NCBI GenBank assembly: GCA_034401135.1
Contig: JAWZSP010000004.1
Location: 2,914,001 to 2,978,000, forward strand
DNA from: Volutella citrinella
Lineage: Eukaryota; Ascomycota; Sordariomycetes; Hypocreales; Nectriaceae
Direction: 5' to 3'
Length of the DNA: 64,000 nt
Of this stretch, positions 45,388 to 56,585 are shown one piece after another. The position numbers and the translations under genes are program-made. The notes beneath the pieces are model-generated. The model did not search any database and had not been told where the DNA came from. It was given only the letters and a program-made list of their open reading frames with translations. The stretch's first letter is position 1. Every line of letters starts with the position of its first letter.

Positions 45388-46872
45388 CTAAGCCTCCGCC
45401 GTGTATGCCTGAGTTACAAACCGGTTACACCATTGGCGTTCAACCAGCAAGTCAACCACAACGCAGTACTGGGGGAACGCATTGGCCTTGACCGCCCGGG
45501 TCGTCAGGTCGGTTTCCTCCTCGTGTGAATAGGCCTTGCTTTCGCGGACGGCCCTCCAGATTTCTTCGCCGAAGGAGGGAGCAATCTGATTGCGGATCGC
45601 AGCCTTCAGGGGCAGGCACTCTTTGGCGGGGACGATGGTGTCAGTACGAGGACAAGACTTATTACAGAACACTCGACGACTTGGGGTCCGACATACTTTC
45701 AACGTTGATTGCAGCTTGGGTCCAGCCAAACACCTGCTCCATAAGGATGCGGTCCCAGACAAGGGCGATGCGGACGAGGCCGTCCATACTCGGATCCTCG
45801 CAGACAAAGGTGGAGACATGTCCCGAGACGCTCGAGGCTAGGAGACGGCGAAGCGAGGGAGCAGCGCTGCTGGTGACAACGCCATAGTGGTGGTTTACGA
45901 CGAGCTGGCCTTGCAGAGCGTAGGTCAGGGGAGGCTTCATCGTGGCAGCGTTGAACTGCTGCTGCATCGTCCACACGGCTGTCTCATCGTCAGCATGTAC
46001 CCAAAGGATACAGGGAGGAACATGTGATAGGCCTCCTCCATCATGGATGGATAGATTCATGGGGTTGACAGGGATGTGCTTGTGGGGGGGCAGTGGGGTG
46101 GTGGGCAACTCAAGATGAAGCAGGGATCATGTAAGTGCGTGAGGTGCAAGCGATGCGAGTAAACACAGAAGCGAAGAAGCTAGACTAGGGGAGCCCTGCT
46201 AAAATGGGAGAGAATAAGAAGAAGAAGAAGAAGAGGTAAAGACTGACAGTGCTTGACATCACGGGGCGCCTTGGACGCCAGGATTGCGCGTTGCACCTCA
46301 GGGTCGGAGGCCAGTCCGGCGGACAAGATGGGAGCAAGGTTCCTTGCTTCTTCGAAGCATGCAGCAAAGAGTTCTTTTCTCATCTGCTCCAGGGTCGTCT
46401 GGGTCAGGCAGAGGCCCAGGATCAGAAGGGAGGAGACCTCGGTTGTGGCTGCCTCCTTGAGGGCAGTGATCTTGTCGCCTGTCTTGTTGGTTGTGAAGAC
46501 GAAGCTGAGCAGGTTGGTGAGGCGGGAGTATTCTACGCGGGACAGGGGCTTGTCCCTGACGCTGCTCATCAGGGACGCGGCCTCGTACCTGGCCGTGTGC
46601 TCCTTGAGGGCGGTTGTGATATCCTTGAGCTCGCGACCAAGCACGTGGTGGGGGTTGTAGGCCCCCAGCGCGTGGATGATGCGCTCGGTCTCGTTGAAGA
46701 GGATTTCATCTTGGATGCTGGACATGTCAAGGGGAAAGGCATTGCCGTGCGAGTCAACTGACATGTGTTCCGTGTGCTCCTGGCTGACCATGGGGGTGGT
46801 CAGTCCGGATGCACTGGCGGCAACCAGCTGCTGGACGTCATCCAGGCTCATGGAGTGCTCGCTTGGATTCAT
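45388..46872 (-). CDS. Unrecognised protein-coding gene, three exons (first junction uncertain)
   Basis: Not recognised. Exon 1 starts at ATG 46872 (MNPSEHSMSLDDVQQL) and runs about 208 codons, rich in helices (ETERIIHALGAYNPHHVL; QTTLEQMRKELFAACFEEAR), ending at a GTCAGT donor at 46247. Exon 2, about 46108-45697, contains PCILWVHADDETAVWTMQQQ and GHVSTFVCEDPSMDGLVRIA. Exon 3, 45620-45388, contains QIAPSFGEEIWRAVRESKAY and VVVDLLVERQWCNRFV. Intron 2 is convincing: GTATGT, branch TACTGAC, CCAAAG, phase kept. Intron 1 is not. The best donor leaves one base, whereas the best acceptor (CTTGAG) needs none; a weak GTCAAG donor at 46257 would fit. No signal peptide or membrane span is seen. Total length would be about 420 residues. 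Confidence 0.55.
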
Positions 46873-49677
46873 GGTGGGTCAGGGGGGGGGATAAAGAACA
46901 AGCTAAGGTATCGAGGTGCGATGGGGACTAAGCGAAATATCACGGGGTGGATGGGCGAGTTGTTGAGCGAGGGTGTGGGAGAATCTGGCAGAGGGGAGAC
47001 CCGATCGACCATGGTCGAGACTTTTTCTAACTGTGGTGGGAGACCAAATGTTGGTGAGAAAATTTAGAAATTCGAATAAACCGGTCAGGCTGTAGATAGT
47101 TGACCAAATCTCATGGAGTTTCCATCATATGCCGATTTGGTTGAAAGTTGGTGATGGGGCGCGGAGACTTGGTCAAAAGTGCATGAGGCCAATCAGGGGC
47201 CGAGATTTCCCACCCCCAATGGCCTTAGCAACAACGCCATGTTCTGCGACCGGATTTTAACATTGTGTGCTATTTATTGGCTTGCCATATTTTCGAGATG
47301 CTAATCGTGGAAGTCGCCAGTGTCGCCGTCAATTAAACAGCTGCCTCGCAGTTGATTATTCTGGCGTAAATCGAGTTTGGGCTTGGACGGAGCAGTGCCC
47401 AACCAGCCCACAGCCATTTGCTTGTTACAATCTGCCCAGCATTGACGAACCTCCTCCATGAAGAAAAGAAATGCCAAAAAAATACGGAGGGCATAAGGAA
47501 CCAAGGGAATCCATGATCAAATTCAGCTAGGACTGATTGACCATCAGAGTACTAAGATCTGCGCCTCGTAGAAGCGCCGAGGAAACCGGGGACCCACGAT
47601 GACCGCATTGATGGCTCGAGGCGAACTCAGGGGCGAAAAACCGTACCTCACGGGAATATTAACACTGATTTGCGGCCAATTTTAGCAGGTTTCGACGTGG
47701 AAACCCGAGAATCGCTGCAAATCATCCTGTGGCGGCCCCAGTGTGCAGGGCCGTCACGGCAGCGAGAAGAGTATGAGAAGAGTATGGGACATGCAATGGA
47801 AGTCATGGCAGATAGTGCCCTGCATAATTTATTGATGTAATTTTGTGAGAGTGTTATTTCAGTCGATTCAAGGTCGGTTGCCTTCTGTCTGGAGCAGTTC
47901 TCCATGTGTTTCGTGAGAAATGTAAGCAGATTCCGTCAACCAGCTGGACAACGTCTTCGCCGCAGCATTGCGGCCTTACAACTGGCCGACTAAAGCATAA
48001 TTAAGAGCACAAAGTGTTGACCAGTCATTGTTGGTTAGCCAATCTAGTAGGGATGGCCTCGGTCCCAGATAAGTGCCGAGTTTCCACTTCGGCAAGCCGT
48101 CGTGATGCCGCAAGTGCTCTACACAAATACATCGTCGCCAAATACACCCATGCGTGGCACGAAATCGACGCCATCCTGGTCATTCTAAACACTTGAGTTT
48201 CTGAGCTGTACTCTTTGCCAAAAAGCAGCGCGTCTTGGCCACGGCTCGCCGTCAAGCGAGAGGAAGCAGAGGGGTTCCATCAGACGCCCGTCCGGTGGCC
48301 AAGGGTGTGGAAATGAGAGATGCCAAAGGCGAAAAAGGCGGATCACTATTCCTTCAAAGCATCGGACCGAAAGGGAAAAAAACCAGCTGTAGCTTCTTAG
48401 ACTTATTCCATCGCCGGAGTGGTTGACGTAGCTCGAGCGACGCTGGGGGTTCTGGACCCCCCCTTGTCACTCTTCCGGCTCAAGCACCACCCTACCCCTG
48501 TGACACATGTCAGACCCTAGCCTAGAAAATCCTCAACAAACATGGTGGTGTATGATGCGTGCATTGGCTCGTAATTTGCTGGTCAGGATGCTCGTGGAAA
48601 GGGCCGTCAGTCCGCCTTGGGAGACAGAGGAGGCGGGGAAGGAGGCAATTCCTGGCCGTGGTGCCATCGACACTGTCATCTCTCACTTAAAGACCGCAAG
48701 GGAGTTAGCCTCGAATTTTATATAGAATTTTCTCTCAGAGTTAAGCACTGCTGTGTTGCTTCAAGTTTCGTGACACGCACTTGGAGCCACCTAAGCTGCT
48801 ACTCCCGTCACCTCGGACTACATCAGTCCTGCAGTGGCGTTGTACATTACATGACAGCTCCGTACAAGAAATTTCGGTTGAAGCGTTCTGGTGAGCCATA
48901 GGTAGACGTATTAGAGGGTACAGACGATGCAGGCTCATGTGTCCTGAGGCGTGTGTTAGGATACGACGGCCAGACGTCCCCCTATGGTGGTCACAACGGG
49001 GAATAAAGGTGTACATTTTCCACTATGGCAATTTATAGACGGTTCCCTGCAAGATTGATCCTTCAATCGCGTGGCTGCATCCTTCGAAAACGGCAATTTG
49101 TAGACCTGAATCCTAGACATCGAAACGGGGAACAAAACGAGAAAAAATATCCGCACATGAGCCTGAAAGCCTACTTGTATCATACCTCCCTTGTTGTTTT
49201 CTCGTCAACAAGACGCCCAGTAACCAACATTGAACCTCGATTCATCGGGTAACTAAGAGAGTGGCGGATTATCTTGACAAGGTGGGAAAGGGGCTGATGC
49301 GCAGCACATCTACCATGGCCGAAAACAATAAAATAATATGTACGAAAATGAAAGAGTCAAGGGGAAAAGTATTTAGCCAATGAAAATGCAAAACCAAGTG
49401 CCATTGCCCTTCGGGACGTTATCTGTATTAGCACGGGCATCTATTCAAGGCCAAAACGCCAGTAACAAATATCCATCACCGTAATCAATCCTAGTGGCTC
49501 AATCAGTTTGTCGCAGACAACTTCCAACATTGATCTACCCAAAAGTCTATAAAAGTGACATAGGGAAATGCCAAAACAACCCAGAAGAAAGGATACATGG
49601 CTACGCCGCTCGCTCAATGCATGTCAAGTAGTAGTACATCCCCCAACAACTATCGCTTGGTAGAGTCCCCCACCCTC
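46873..49677. other. 2.8-kb spacer
   Basis: Upstream of the unrecognised gene and downstream of the DUF4188 gene, both on the minus strand. AT-richer than its surroundings near 47060-47300 and 49260-49600. Only short open frames without start or splice support are present, and no repeat was noticed. Confidence 0.5.
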
Positions 49678-50621
49678 CTATTCTGCCTGCTTGAGGTTTC
49701 CCTTTTCATCCCTTCCCAGCCTCGCGTACTGGGTCTTGAGGGCGGGCGTGCTGGCGTTGACGAGAGAGTTGAAGAACCGAGGCTCGTTGTTCTCATCGAC
49801 GCCCTCGACGCAGATCTTGCCCATGGACACGGGCCTGCAGTTGTCGTAGATGGTCTCGTAGGCCCCCGCCGGCACGCAAAACGTCTCGTGGAAGATTCCA
49901 ATCGTCTTGGGCCTGGCGGCGTTGTACCAGTCCCAGCCCTGGCGGTGGAACTCGTCGTGGGCGAAGCGGTTCAGGCCATCGACGTCCCGGAAGTAGTAGG
50001 TGGTCATGAAGCTGTTCAGGCTGAGCTTGGCGTCCTCGCGCCATTTGGAGTAGCTGATGAGGCCGAACTCGTCGGCGCGGGCGACCAGATCCTCGTGCAT
50101 GCGGAGGAACACTTCTCCAATCTCCTTGCCGCCCGGGGTTAGGAGCTCGCGGGGGTCGTTGAACTGGGCGCCGAGGTTGAAGACGACAATGGGCGTGGAC
50201 GCGGGCTTGTTGCCGTAGGTGGTGCTGGAATCCTGGGCCTGGAAGGGGATCTGTGCGGTGGCACGGCCGTAGACGACATCGTGGTTGTATTCGTTGGGCT
50301 TTGATGACAGCGTCTGGATGATAGTGGTGACGATGGAATTGAGCATCAGGATGGAGGCCGGGACCACGGCCCAGCGGACTGGGAGAATACTTGACAAGCC
50401 GATTTGCGCCAGGGCACCAATGACCAGAATGGTGTGCGGTTTGACGAGGTCTTTGAAGAAGCCCTTGATGAGCCGTGTTAGTGGTTTGTCCCAACACATT
50501 GCTGCTATTTTTGGGATGTGGAGAAACATACAACACCCCCAGACCTGGGTTCTAGTGGGATGGGCTGCCTGGCCGGCGACATAAACGGCTTGAAATCGGC
50601 GTGCTTCATTTTCGATGCCAT
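49678..50621 (-). CDS. DUF4188 monooxygenase-like protein
   Basis: Exons 50621-50532 and 50463-49678 (GTATGT, branch CACTAACAC, ATCAAG; phase 0) give 291 residues. The N-terminus (MASKMKHADFKPFMSP) leads to two hydrophobic helices (PHTILVIGALAQIGLSSI; WAVVPASILMLNSIVTTII) and then a dimeric alpha/beta-barrel-like domain. Recognisable landmarks of the Pfam DUF4188 monooxygenase family are PIVVFNLGAQFNDPRELLTP, ISYSKWREDAKLSL, TYYFRDVDGLNRFAHDEFHR, GWDWYNAARPKTIGIFHETF and VPAGAYETIYDNCRP. Family members sit near secondary-metabolite genes in some fungi and are presumed heme-free monooxygenases, but no reaction is established. Here it stands alone. Membrane attachment through the N-terminal helices is likely. 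Confidence 0.85.
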
Positions 50622-52937
50622 GGATACTGTGTCGTCGGTTGGGTTGGGTTGAGCTGAGCAAGGTTGGCTATGAGGCTGAGAGTATTAGGCTGACGGAGAT
50701 GGGGTCGTGACCATTGGCAGGCTGGAGGCAGCAAGTCGATGAAGGCCTCGTCTTATATACTGCCACCCATGGCTGTGATGGCATGGATTGTGCGCTGTTC
50801 TGTTCGCACTCGCATCTCAGGTATGCGCCTCACGCGGCGGCACCATCATGTGCCCGACGTCGACCCGTCAGACGATGGACATATATTATTACGGTACGCG
50901 CGCCGCCGTGGGTTTGCATGCCAACACACTCGCATTCGCTTTCCCCGGGGCGATGATGCAGAGTCCCTCTCACGCTATTGGCTAGGGCTGCCTGGCACTT
51001 GCCTTACTCAGCTTGGAAGCAGGCGCTGTCCTCTGCCTTTCTCACAGTTGCAGTCAAGCTCCCAAGCCTCCTACTTAGCGCCGCTATTTGCGGCCGCCAT
51101 GGAACCTATTGGTGCCGTCTTCCGCGGACAGGACAATATGCCAGCCCGGCTGTTGGCAGATGCGGGCTCCCAACGCCGTGTCCGAAGCGCGGCGACGAGG
51201 AGAGCCGAAGAGTAAAAAGCCGAAGCACGGGGTCCGAGGTGCGGGTGGAGAACGGACCAAAGGCCCAAGTTGAAGACCGCAGCAGCTGGAACATTGTCCC
51301 GCGCGCAATTGGTCGCCGCAGAAAGAGCCGACCTCTGCCGAATAGGAGAGAGGGTAGCTAGCTAGGTAGCTAGCTGAGGGCAGTGATGCCCATTCCTCTG
51401 CTTTGTGACTCGGCAAGCTCTGCCAGCAACTGGATGTCTTTGGTGTTGACGACGGAAGCCTCGACAGTCGGACCGCCATCCCTCATCAATACCCACGTAC
51501 ACGGACGACATGACATACATGCCTTGATCAATGGGATATTCTTCGTTGCTGGTATAAAGCTACCTTCACCTCAAGCAGCATTCTGCGTCACCGATGCTCA
51601 GCCATGGCCTGGCCACGGCGGTCGCTCAAAACGCTGCGCTGCGCTGTTCCCCCGAGCAACACGGACGAAAGTGACCCCGCCAGCTCCTGCGCACATCGCA
51701 CTCGGTCTCGACTCTCGATGCGTCATGGCTTTTGGCTGCTGCAGTAGTCGCCTCCAAAGTCCGCCAGTGACACCAGCCACCACTAGCTCCGGCAGCAGCC
51801 CCAAGGCTAAAAAAGCCCCCTTAGCCATCTGGAGGCTGGAGCCTCTCCACACTCCTGCGTATTCCACGCCACCATGTGGACGGTCTCTCGGCAACGGTGA
51901 ATGCAGGTTGTTCCATCGCTCAATTCAGGTACGTTTTGTGTTGATATACACCCATGGAGCGTCATCGCCATGCAAGCTGCATGTAGGCCGGCCGCGTTTC
52001 AAATTCGTCCCTGTCGCAACGACCCAGCAACGACCAGCCTTCCACCTGCCCAGCGAATGGCCTGGAGAGCTGCATTTTGAGCCTCGCAATGCCGGTCGCA
52101 GTGCCGTAATTACACCTTGGCCTACAGAGTATTTTCCGCAGACCCATGGCGCACCGGGCTCGCTTCCCCAGGAGCACAAACCACGCGGCCCATGTCTTGT
52201 CTGACCTGGGAGTCGGAGCCTCGGAGGAATGCGTGCCCTGTTCAGTTTGAGACGCTGGTAGCACACGGACCGCCGCGGGGTGATGAGAGACAGACTCCAT
52301 CTGATGGATCACCGTCCCATTCCCAAAACATCATGATGGATCATGAGTGAGTGGACCTGTGGAACTCCCAATCATGAGACCTTTGCCGTCATCCTCAGAG
52401 ATGGCGCGGCCGCAGAATCACAGATGAAACCAACAAGACGACTTCACTACCTGCGATGCAACCAATGTTCTTAAAGGCTTGTTATTGATTCGATTTTGTA
52501 AAGCAAGACTTGGAATCCGATGATCCCTTAGCCGTCACTCATAATAGTCGTTCATTATCATTATCCCAAACTGCGAGATGACAGACAAACTTAATGACAA
52601 TAGCTCGCCCACAAGATCCAGAAACAACTCGCACCAGTGACAAGGGGAAATAAAAAATTGAACAAAGGGAAAAACAAGACAGCGAAACAGTCAGCATGTA
52701 CGCTCTGATGCAACAACCCCCACCCCCCGGATGCAAACCTCAAAATCAATGGTTGTATCGTTGAGTTTGTGTGTCTTGGTCGTCATACACCGGACTCGCG
52801 TCCGAATCTTTTCTTTCTGGCCTGTACTTTTTGTGCCCCCCGCCCCCGGGTCTTGTTATTGCATACCCTAGCCGTCATGTCCAGAAACTCCGGGTTGCGC
52901 CACAGTCCGTTGTTGGGTAGGTAGGATGAGGCGTGCC
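50622..52937. other. 2.3-kb spacer
   Basis: DUF4188 promoter side and 3' side of the DUF4048 gene. A 273-codon open frame at 51383-52204 (+) has no recognisable domain and is not called. A small TAGC palindromic repeat lies at 51354-51376. Confidence 0.5.
51354..51376 (+). repeat. TAGC short palindromic repeat
   Basis: Two TAGCTAGC-type palindromes separated by a GG step (gtagctagctaggtagctag, continuing ctg). It is too short to suggest a mobile element. Confidence 0.6.
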
Positions 52938-54589
52938 TTATGCACTGTTCTCCTTATTTTGCATGCCCGCGCGGGGGTTATTCGCCTCCATTATAGACTT
53001 TTCCCACTCGTCCATGAGGTTTGTGGCCGTGCGCTTGATGCTGCTCGGCGTTAGGCGGTTCACCATGCTGGGGAGAATCTCTTCTAGCTTAGTAGGTGAT
53101 AGAAGAGGGGTTTCCGTGCCAGTCGACTTCTGCTTCCTGCGGACAGGTATTAGTTGTGGGGACCAACAAGAGATGCTCGGGATAATTCATACGAAGGCGT
53201 CGTGTTTGGGCCATCTTCCGTCATGGCAGGCATGTCGTCGACACTACTTCCCATGGTCGACCCGCTCCAGCGCGATGTCTTTGCCGACGAGGGTGACTGC
53301 GTCTCCCAATTGGCCCAGTCATTGTCGTCGAGAGCGTCGAAGCCGAGTGGAGTCCAAGAGAAATGTTTGGCCTTGCCTGCTTTCGGCTTATCTTTGGGGG
53401 CGTCTTCGTTCTTGCTGGCAGGAGTCGGCGTCGCTGTCGTCGAGTTGGGTTGCTCGAAGACGGTGCTCACCTTGGGTCTGAGCGGATGGTTCGCCCGAAT
53501 AGTATCTTGGTTCTCAAGAGAATCCCGGGGCTGACTGCGGTTACCAGGGTTGCGGCTTTCAGCCAGGGGCGAGGATGCCGTCTGCCCATTGATAGGCTCA
53601 TCGCCCACGGTGATTTGGCGGATGTCTTCAACAAAGGCACGGAGACCCAGTCTGAAGTCCTCCACCAGCTGCGGCATGCCAGTTGTGGGTTGTTGTGTTC
53701 GAGGCTGCCAAGACGCCCGCTTCGCCAGGTGAGGGTTGGTCAATTGCGCGGTCCTGCGCTCAATTGGCGGTAGTTTCATGGCTTCCTGGGCGAAGGGTTC
53801 CGAATCCTCATGGACGGGGAATTCAGCACTTGGCTTCGCCGGCGAGAGGAGGGATAGCGTCCGCGTGTGGCCTCCCCGAAGTACCCTGCGTCGATTTTGT
53901 GGTGGCGTTGCAGTCTGAGTCTGCTGAAGAAGCAGTTTTCTTCGGTCCAGGTCGACACTGCGCCTCGAGGATGAGTCGTCATCAGAGGTCGGGCCGGGGG
54001 TTCGCATCGCATCCGAGAATTGTGGCTCGCCTCTTTTGGGTGGGTTCTCCCTCGAAAAGGTTGCCCAGCGTTTCTTGAGCGAGGTCAGCTCTGACTCTGC
54101 TCGGAATAGCTCCTCACGCAGTTCCAGGACCCTTCGCTCCTGGGCCGCAATAGCGATGATGAATTCGTTGCCATCAGTGGGAGAGGTGACAGCTGAATCA
54201 ATTGGTGTCTGGGGCACTGAAGCCATCGATGCTGACGTAGGGGTTGGCCGGGAGGGGTCGCTGGTGGGAGGAGCAATGGGCAATGTTAGTGAAAGTCGGT
54301 TCACCTGGCGAGACATGCTAGATTTCGCCCGTGTATGGCGACGGAATGAAGGAACATTGTCCCTGGGAGCTGGCGGGGGAGGCATTGCTGCCGTGGTTGA
54401 GCCGTCGGTTGTTGATGTTGACTCGGGAAGCCGAGCGGTCTGGTCAGATGGCGACGCCGACTCAGGGGTTCGGTTGTTGTTGATGATGGCGCTGGGGCCC
54501 ATCGAGGCCGATCCCATGCCGGCGATGAGATCCTCTGGTACACGGTCGGCGACCGAATACCGGCGTCGAATCTCCTGATGTGCGGACAT
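52938..54589 (-). CDS. Probable DUF4048 fungal protein, disordered
   Basis: Exons 54589-53193 and 53136-52938 (GTATGA, CTAATAC branch, CCGCAG; phase kept) give 531 residues. The start MSAHQEIRRRYSVADRVPED at 54589 is preferred; an in-frame ATG at 54829 would add an 80-residue Arg-rich leader that looks untranslated. A helical segment (AAQERRVLELREELFRAESE) is a likely coiled coil. Conserved-looking blocks are MPQLVEDFRLGLRAFVEDIR, KHFSWTPLGFDALDDNDW and the C-terminal KLEEILPSMVNRLTPSSIKR. The pattern matches what I recall as DUF4048, a Pezizomycotina family of unknown function. The rest is Ser/Pro/Thr-rich and disordered, with many phosphorylatable SP/TP sites. The gene is divergent from the ligase gene across a 2-kb spacer. 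Confidence 0.75.
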
Positions 54590-56585
54590 GTCGAGGCGAG
54601 ACTCGAAGAGCTTGGATCTGTATAGGGAGTGGCAGCCGAGCACCTTTCGGCGTCTTTGTAAAAGAGTGACGGGAGCACGGCAGGCTCTTCGACGCCGCTG
54701 TCTCGCGGCGGCGACGGAGGTCCTGACAGGAAGTGCTCTGTGGTTGGATTGGGCTAAATGGCGACAATCATCGAAGAGAGCGGATGAGCAACGGTGGGCG
54801 AGACAGATTTGAAAGAGGAAAGCAGGCATGAGTTGTTAGGGGTGAAGGCGTGGATGGGGTGTGTTGTTGTGCATGGGGGTTGGGGCCGGTCCAGTAGTGG
54901 ATGGGGGGGAGGAGACGGGGGGCGGTCCAGTGGCCCAGTAGCCTGCGGTAGTGGCCCAATCGCCTATACCAAGGCAGGCGGCAGCAGGTTGTTAGGGAAG
55001 GACCATTGATTCCAGGTGGGTGCAGGGCGCTGTGGCAATGATAGTCAGGGACAGGTGCCACGGTTGGAAAGGTGGCTGGCCGGGGTTGTCAAGGAGATTG
55101 TTGCATGGAGTCTCCAGCCAGGACAGGGTGACGTGATTGGGAAGGGGCTGGCTGATAAGGCACTGTGCCTGTCGTCAGGTACTATAGGAGAGGTAGCGTA
55201 ACTGGAGCAGTACCAGCGCGCTGGGTATTAGGTCGTAATCGGTCCAGTAGAGCAGGCGGAGCGCAAGCGAGCGAACGAGGGGACGCCAGGCGGCTGTGGG
55301 TGAGAGTCTGGCGATGGAATGGATGCGAATCGAATCAGAGACAGAGGGCGGGCGAGCACTGCGCGGACATGGTTGGTTGAGTGGGAGGAGCGAGAATCGG
55401 TTGGAGAGGCACGGAGACAGAGAACACAGACCAGAGACCAGAGCCAGCAATCCAGGCTGGAGGATCACGAGGTGCCGTTTGTTTATAACCCGATGCACTG
55501 CCCGTATTTTGATTTCCGCTGCCCGTTGCTGCCCGCTGCCGACTGCATCCCACAACTGAGACGCACCTCAAATGGCACCACTGACCCCAACAACCAGCTG
55601 TCGGCAGTGGATCGCGCCCCGGTCCCCGTTAGCTTCCTGCGACTCTCGATGGTCATGCTGCTAGCTGCTCATCTCTGCTCCTTGTCTTTGACGAGGCTCG
55701 ACCCTCAGGGGGGTGCAGGCAGCTGGGCGGCGCCGACGGTCTTTGGGGTGCCTTGCCGCAGTGTCCGGTTGGCCAGCCAGAGCGTGGTAGAGCATCCTCA
55801 GCGCGGCCTATTGGCTGTGTCTCTGTGCGCCATGGGACGCGTTGCTGTAAGGGGTTCGTCGCTGACATGCACAAGGCCTTTGCTTTGTAGGGATATACCG
55901 GAATCTTCACTGCAGGAGTGTTCCATCAGCACGGCTTCCAGCCAAACCAGGGCCAAATGTTGGGCAAACATGTCCCGAATGTGGAAGGGCCTCCACTGAA
56001 CTGCACGGCACCCAAGAAATCGTCCATTCACGGAGTGTGCGTTCCCCTCGAACCCACTGTTCTGTGCCCGCTTTCTTTGCAGTAGTAGCGGCTTCTGTGC
56101 TGCGGTAGTGCGGCGGCGCAAGGGTTCCTGGCACCAATTAAGCCGTAACCTTGCAATTGGCCTGGCTGACCACAATTTCCTTGAAATTAGCAGCTCAATG
56201 GGGTATGCAAGTGCTCGTCATGGTGTTTCATGTTAGTCACCTGATAATTCACATGATTCTGCAATTGTCACCGTTTGTATCGTCATGTGACTTCCCGTGC
56301 GAGTCGTGTGCCTGCGAGTCGCTGTAATTACGGTGACGCGCCTGACTCTATTCACACACGCAAACGTCGGCCTTGCCAGGCAGCTGAACGGGCCTGGCTG
56401 TGTGAAGATGGGATCGCACTGCGACCGTGGTCTTCTGCCTAAGCCTGCCCCATCTATCAACTGAGCCTAATATCATCGCGCCCTCGGTTGCGATATTTCT
56501 CATGGCCGCGGGAACCACCCTTCCAACAACCTTCAGTAGTCGCAGGCATCTGACATGACCTGCTGCTCACAGCTGGTGCACAATC
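54590..56585. other. 2-kb divergent spacer
   Basis: Between the starts of the DUF4048 gene (-) and the ligase gene (+). The element ggtccagt recurs near 54887, 54924 and 55237. One isolated ACGCG lies near 56335. No gene is supported. Confidence 0.5.

Noticed and set aside
51383..52204. 273-codon plus-strand frame in the 50.6-52.9 kb spacer
   Set aside because: The longest free-standing frame in a spacer, but Pro/Ser/Arg-rich, with no hydrophobic core pattern, domain or intron. Kept only as a possible orphan for transcript checks.
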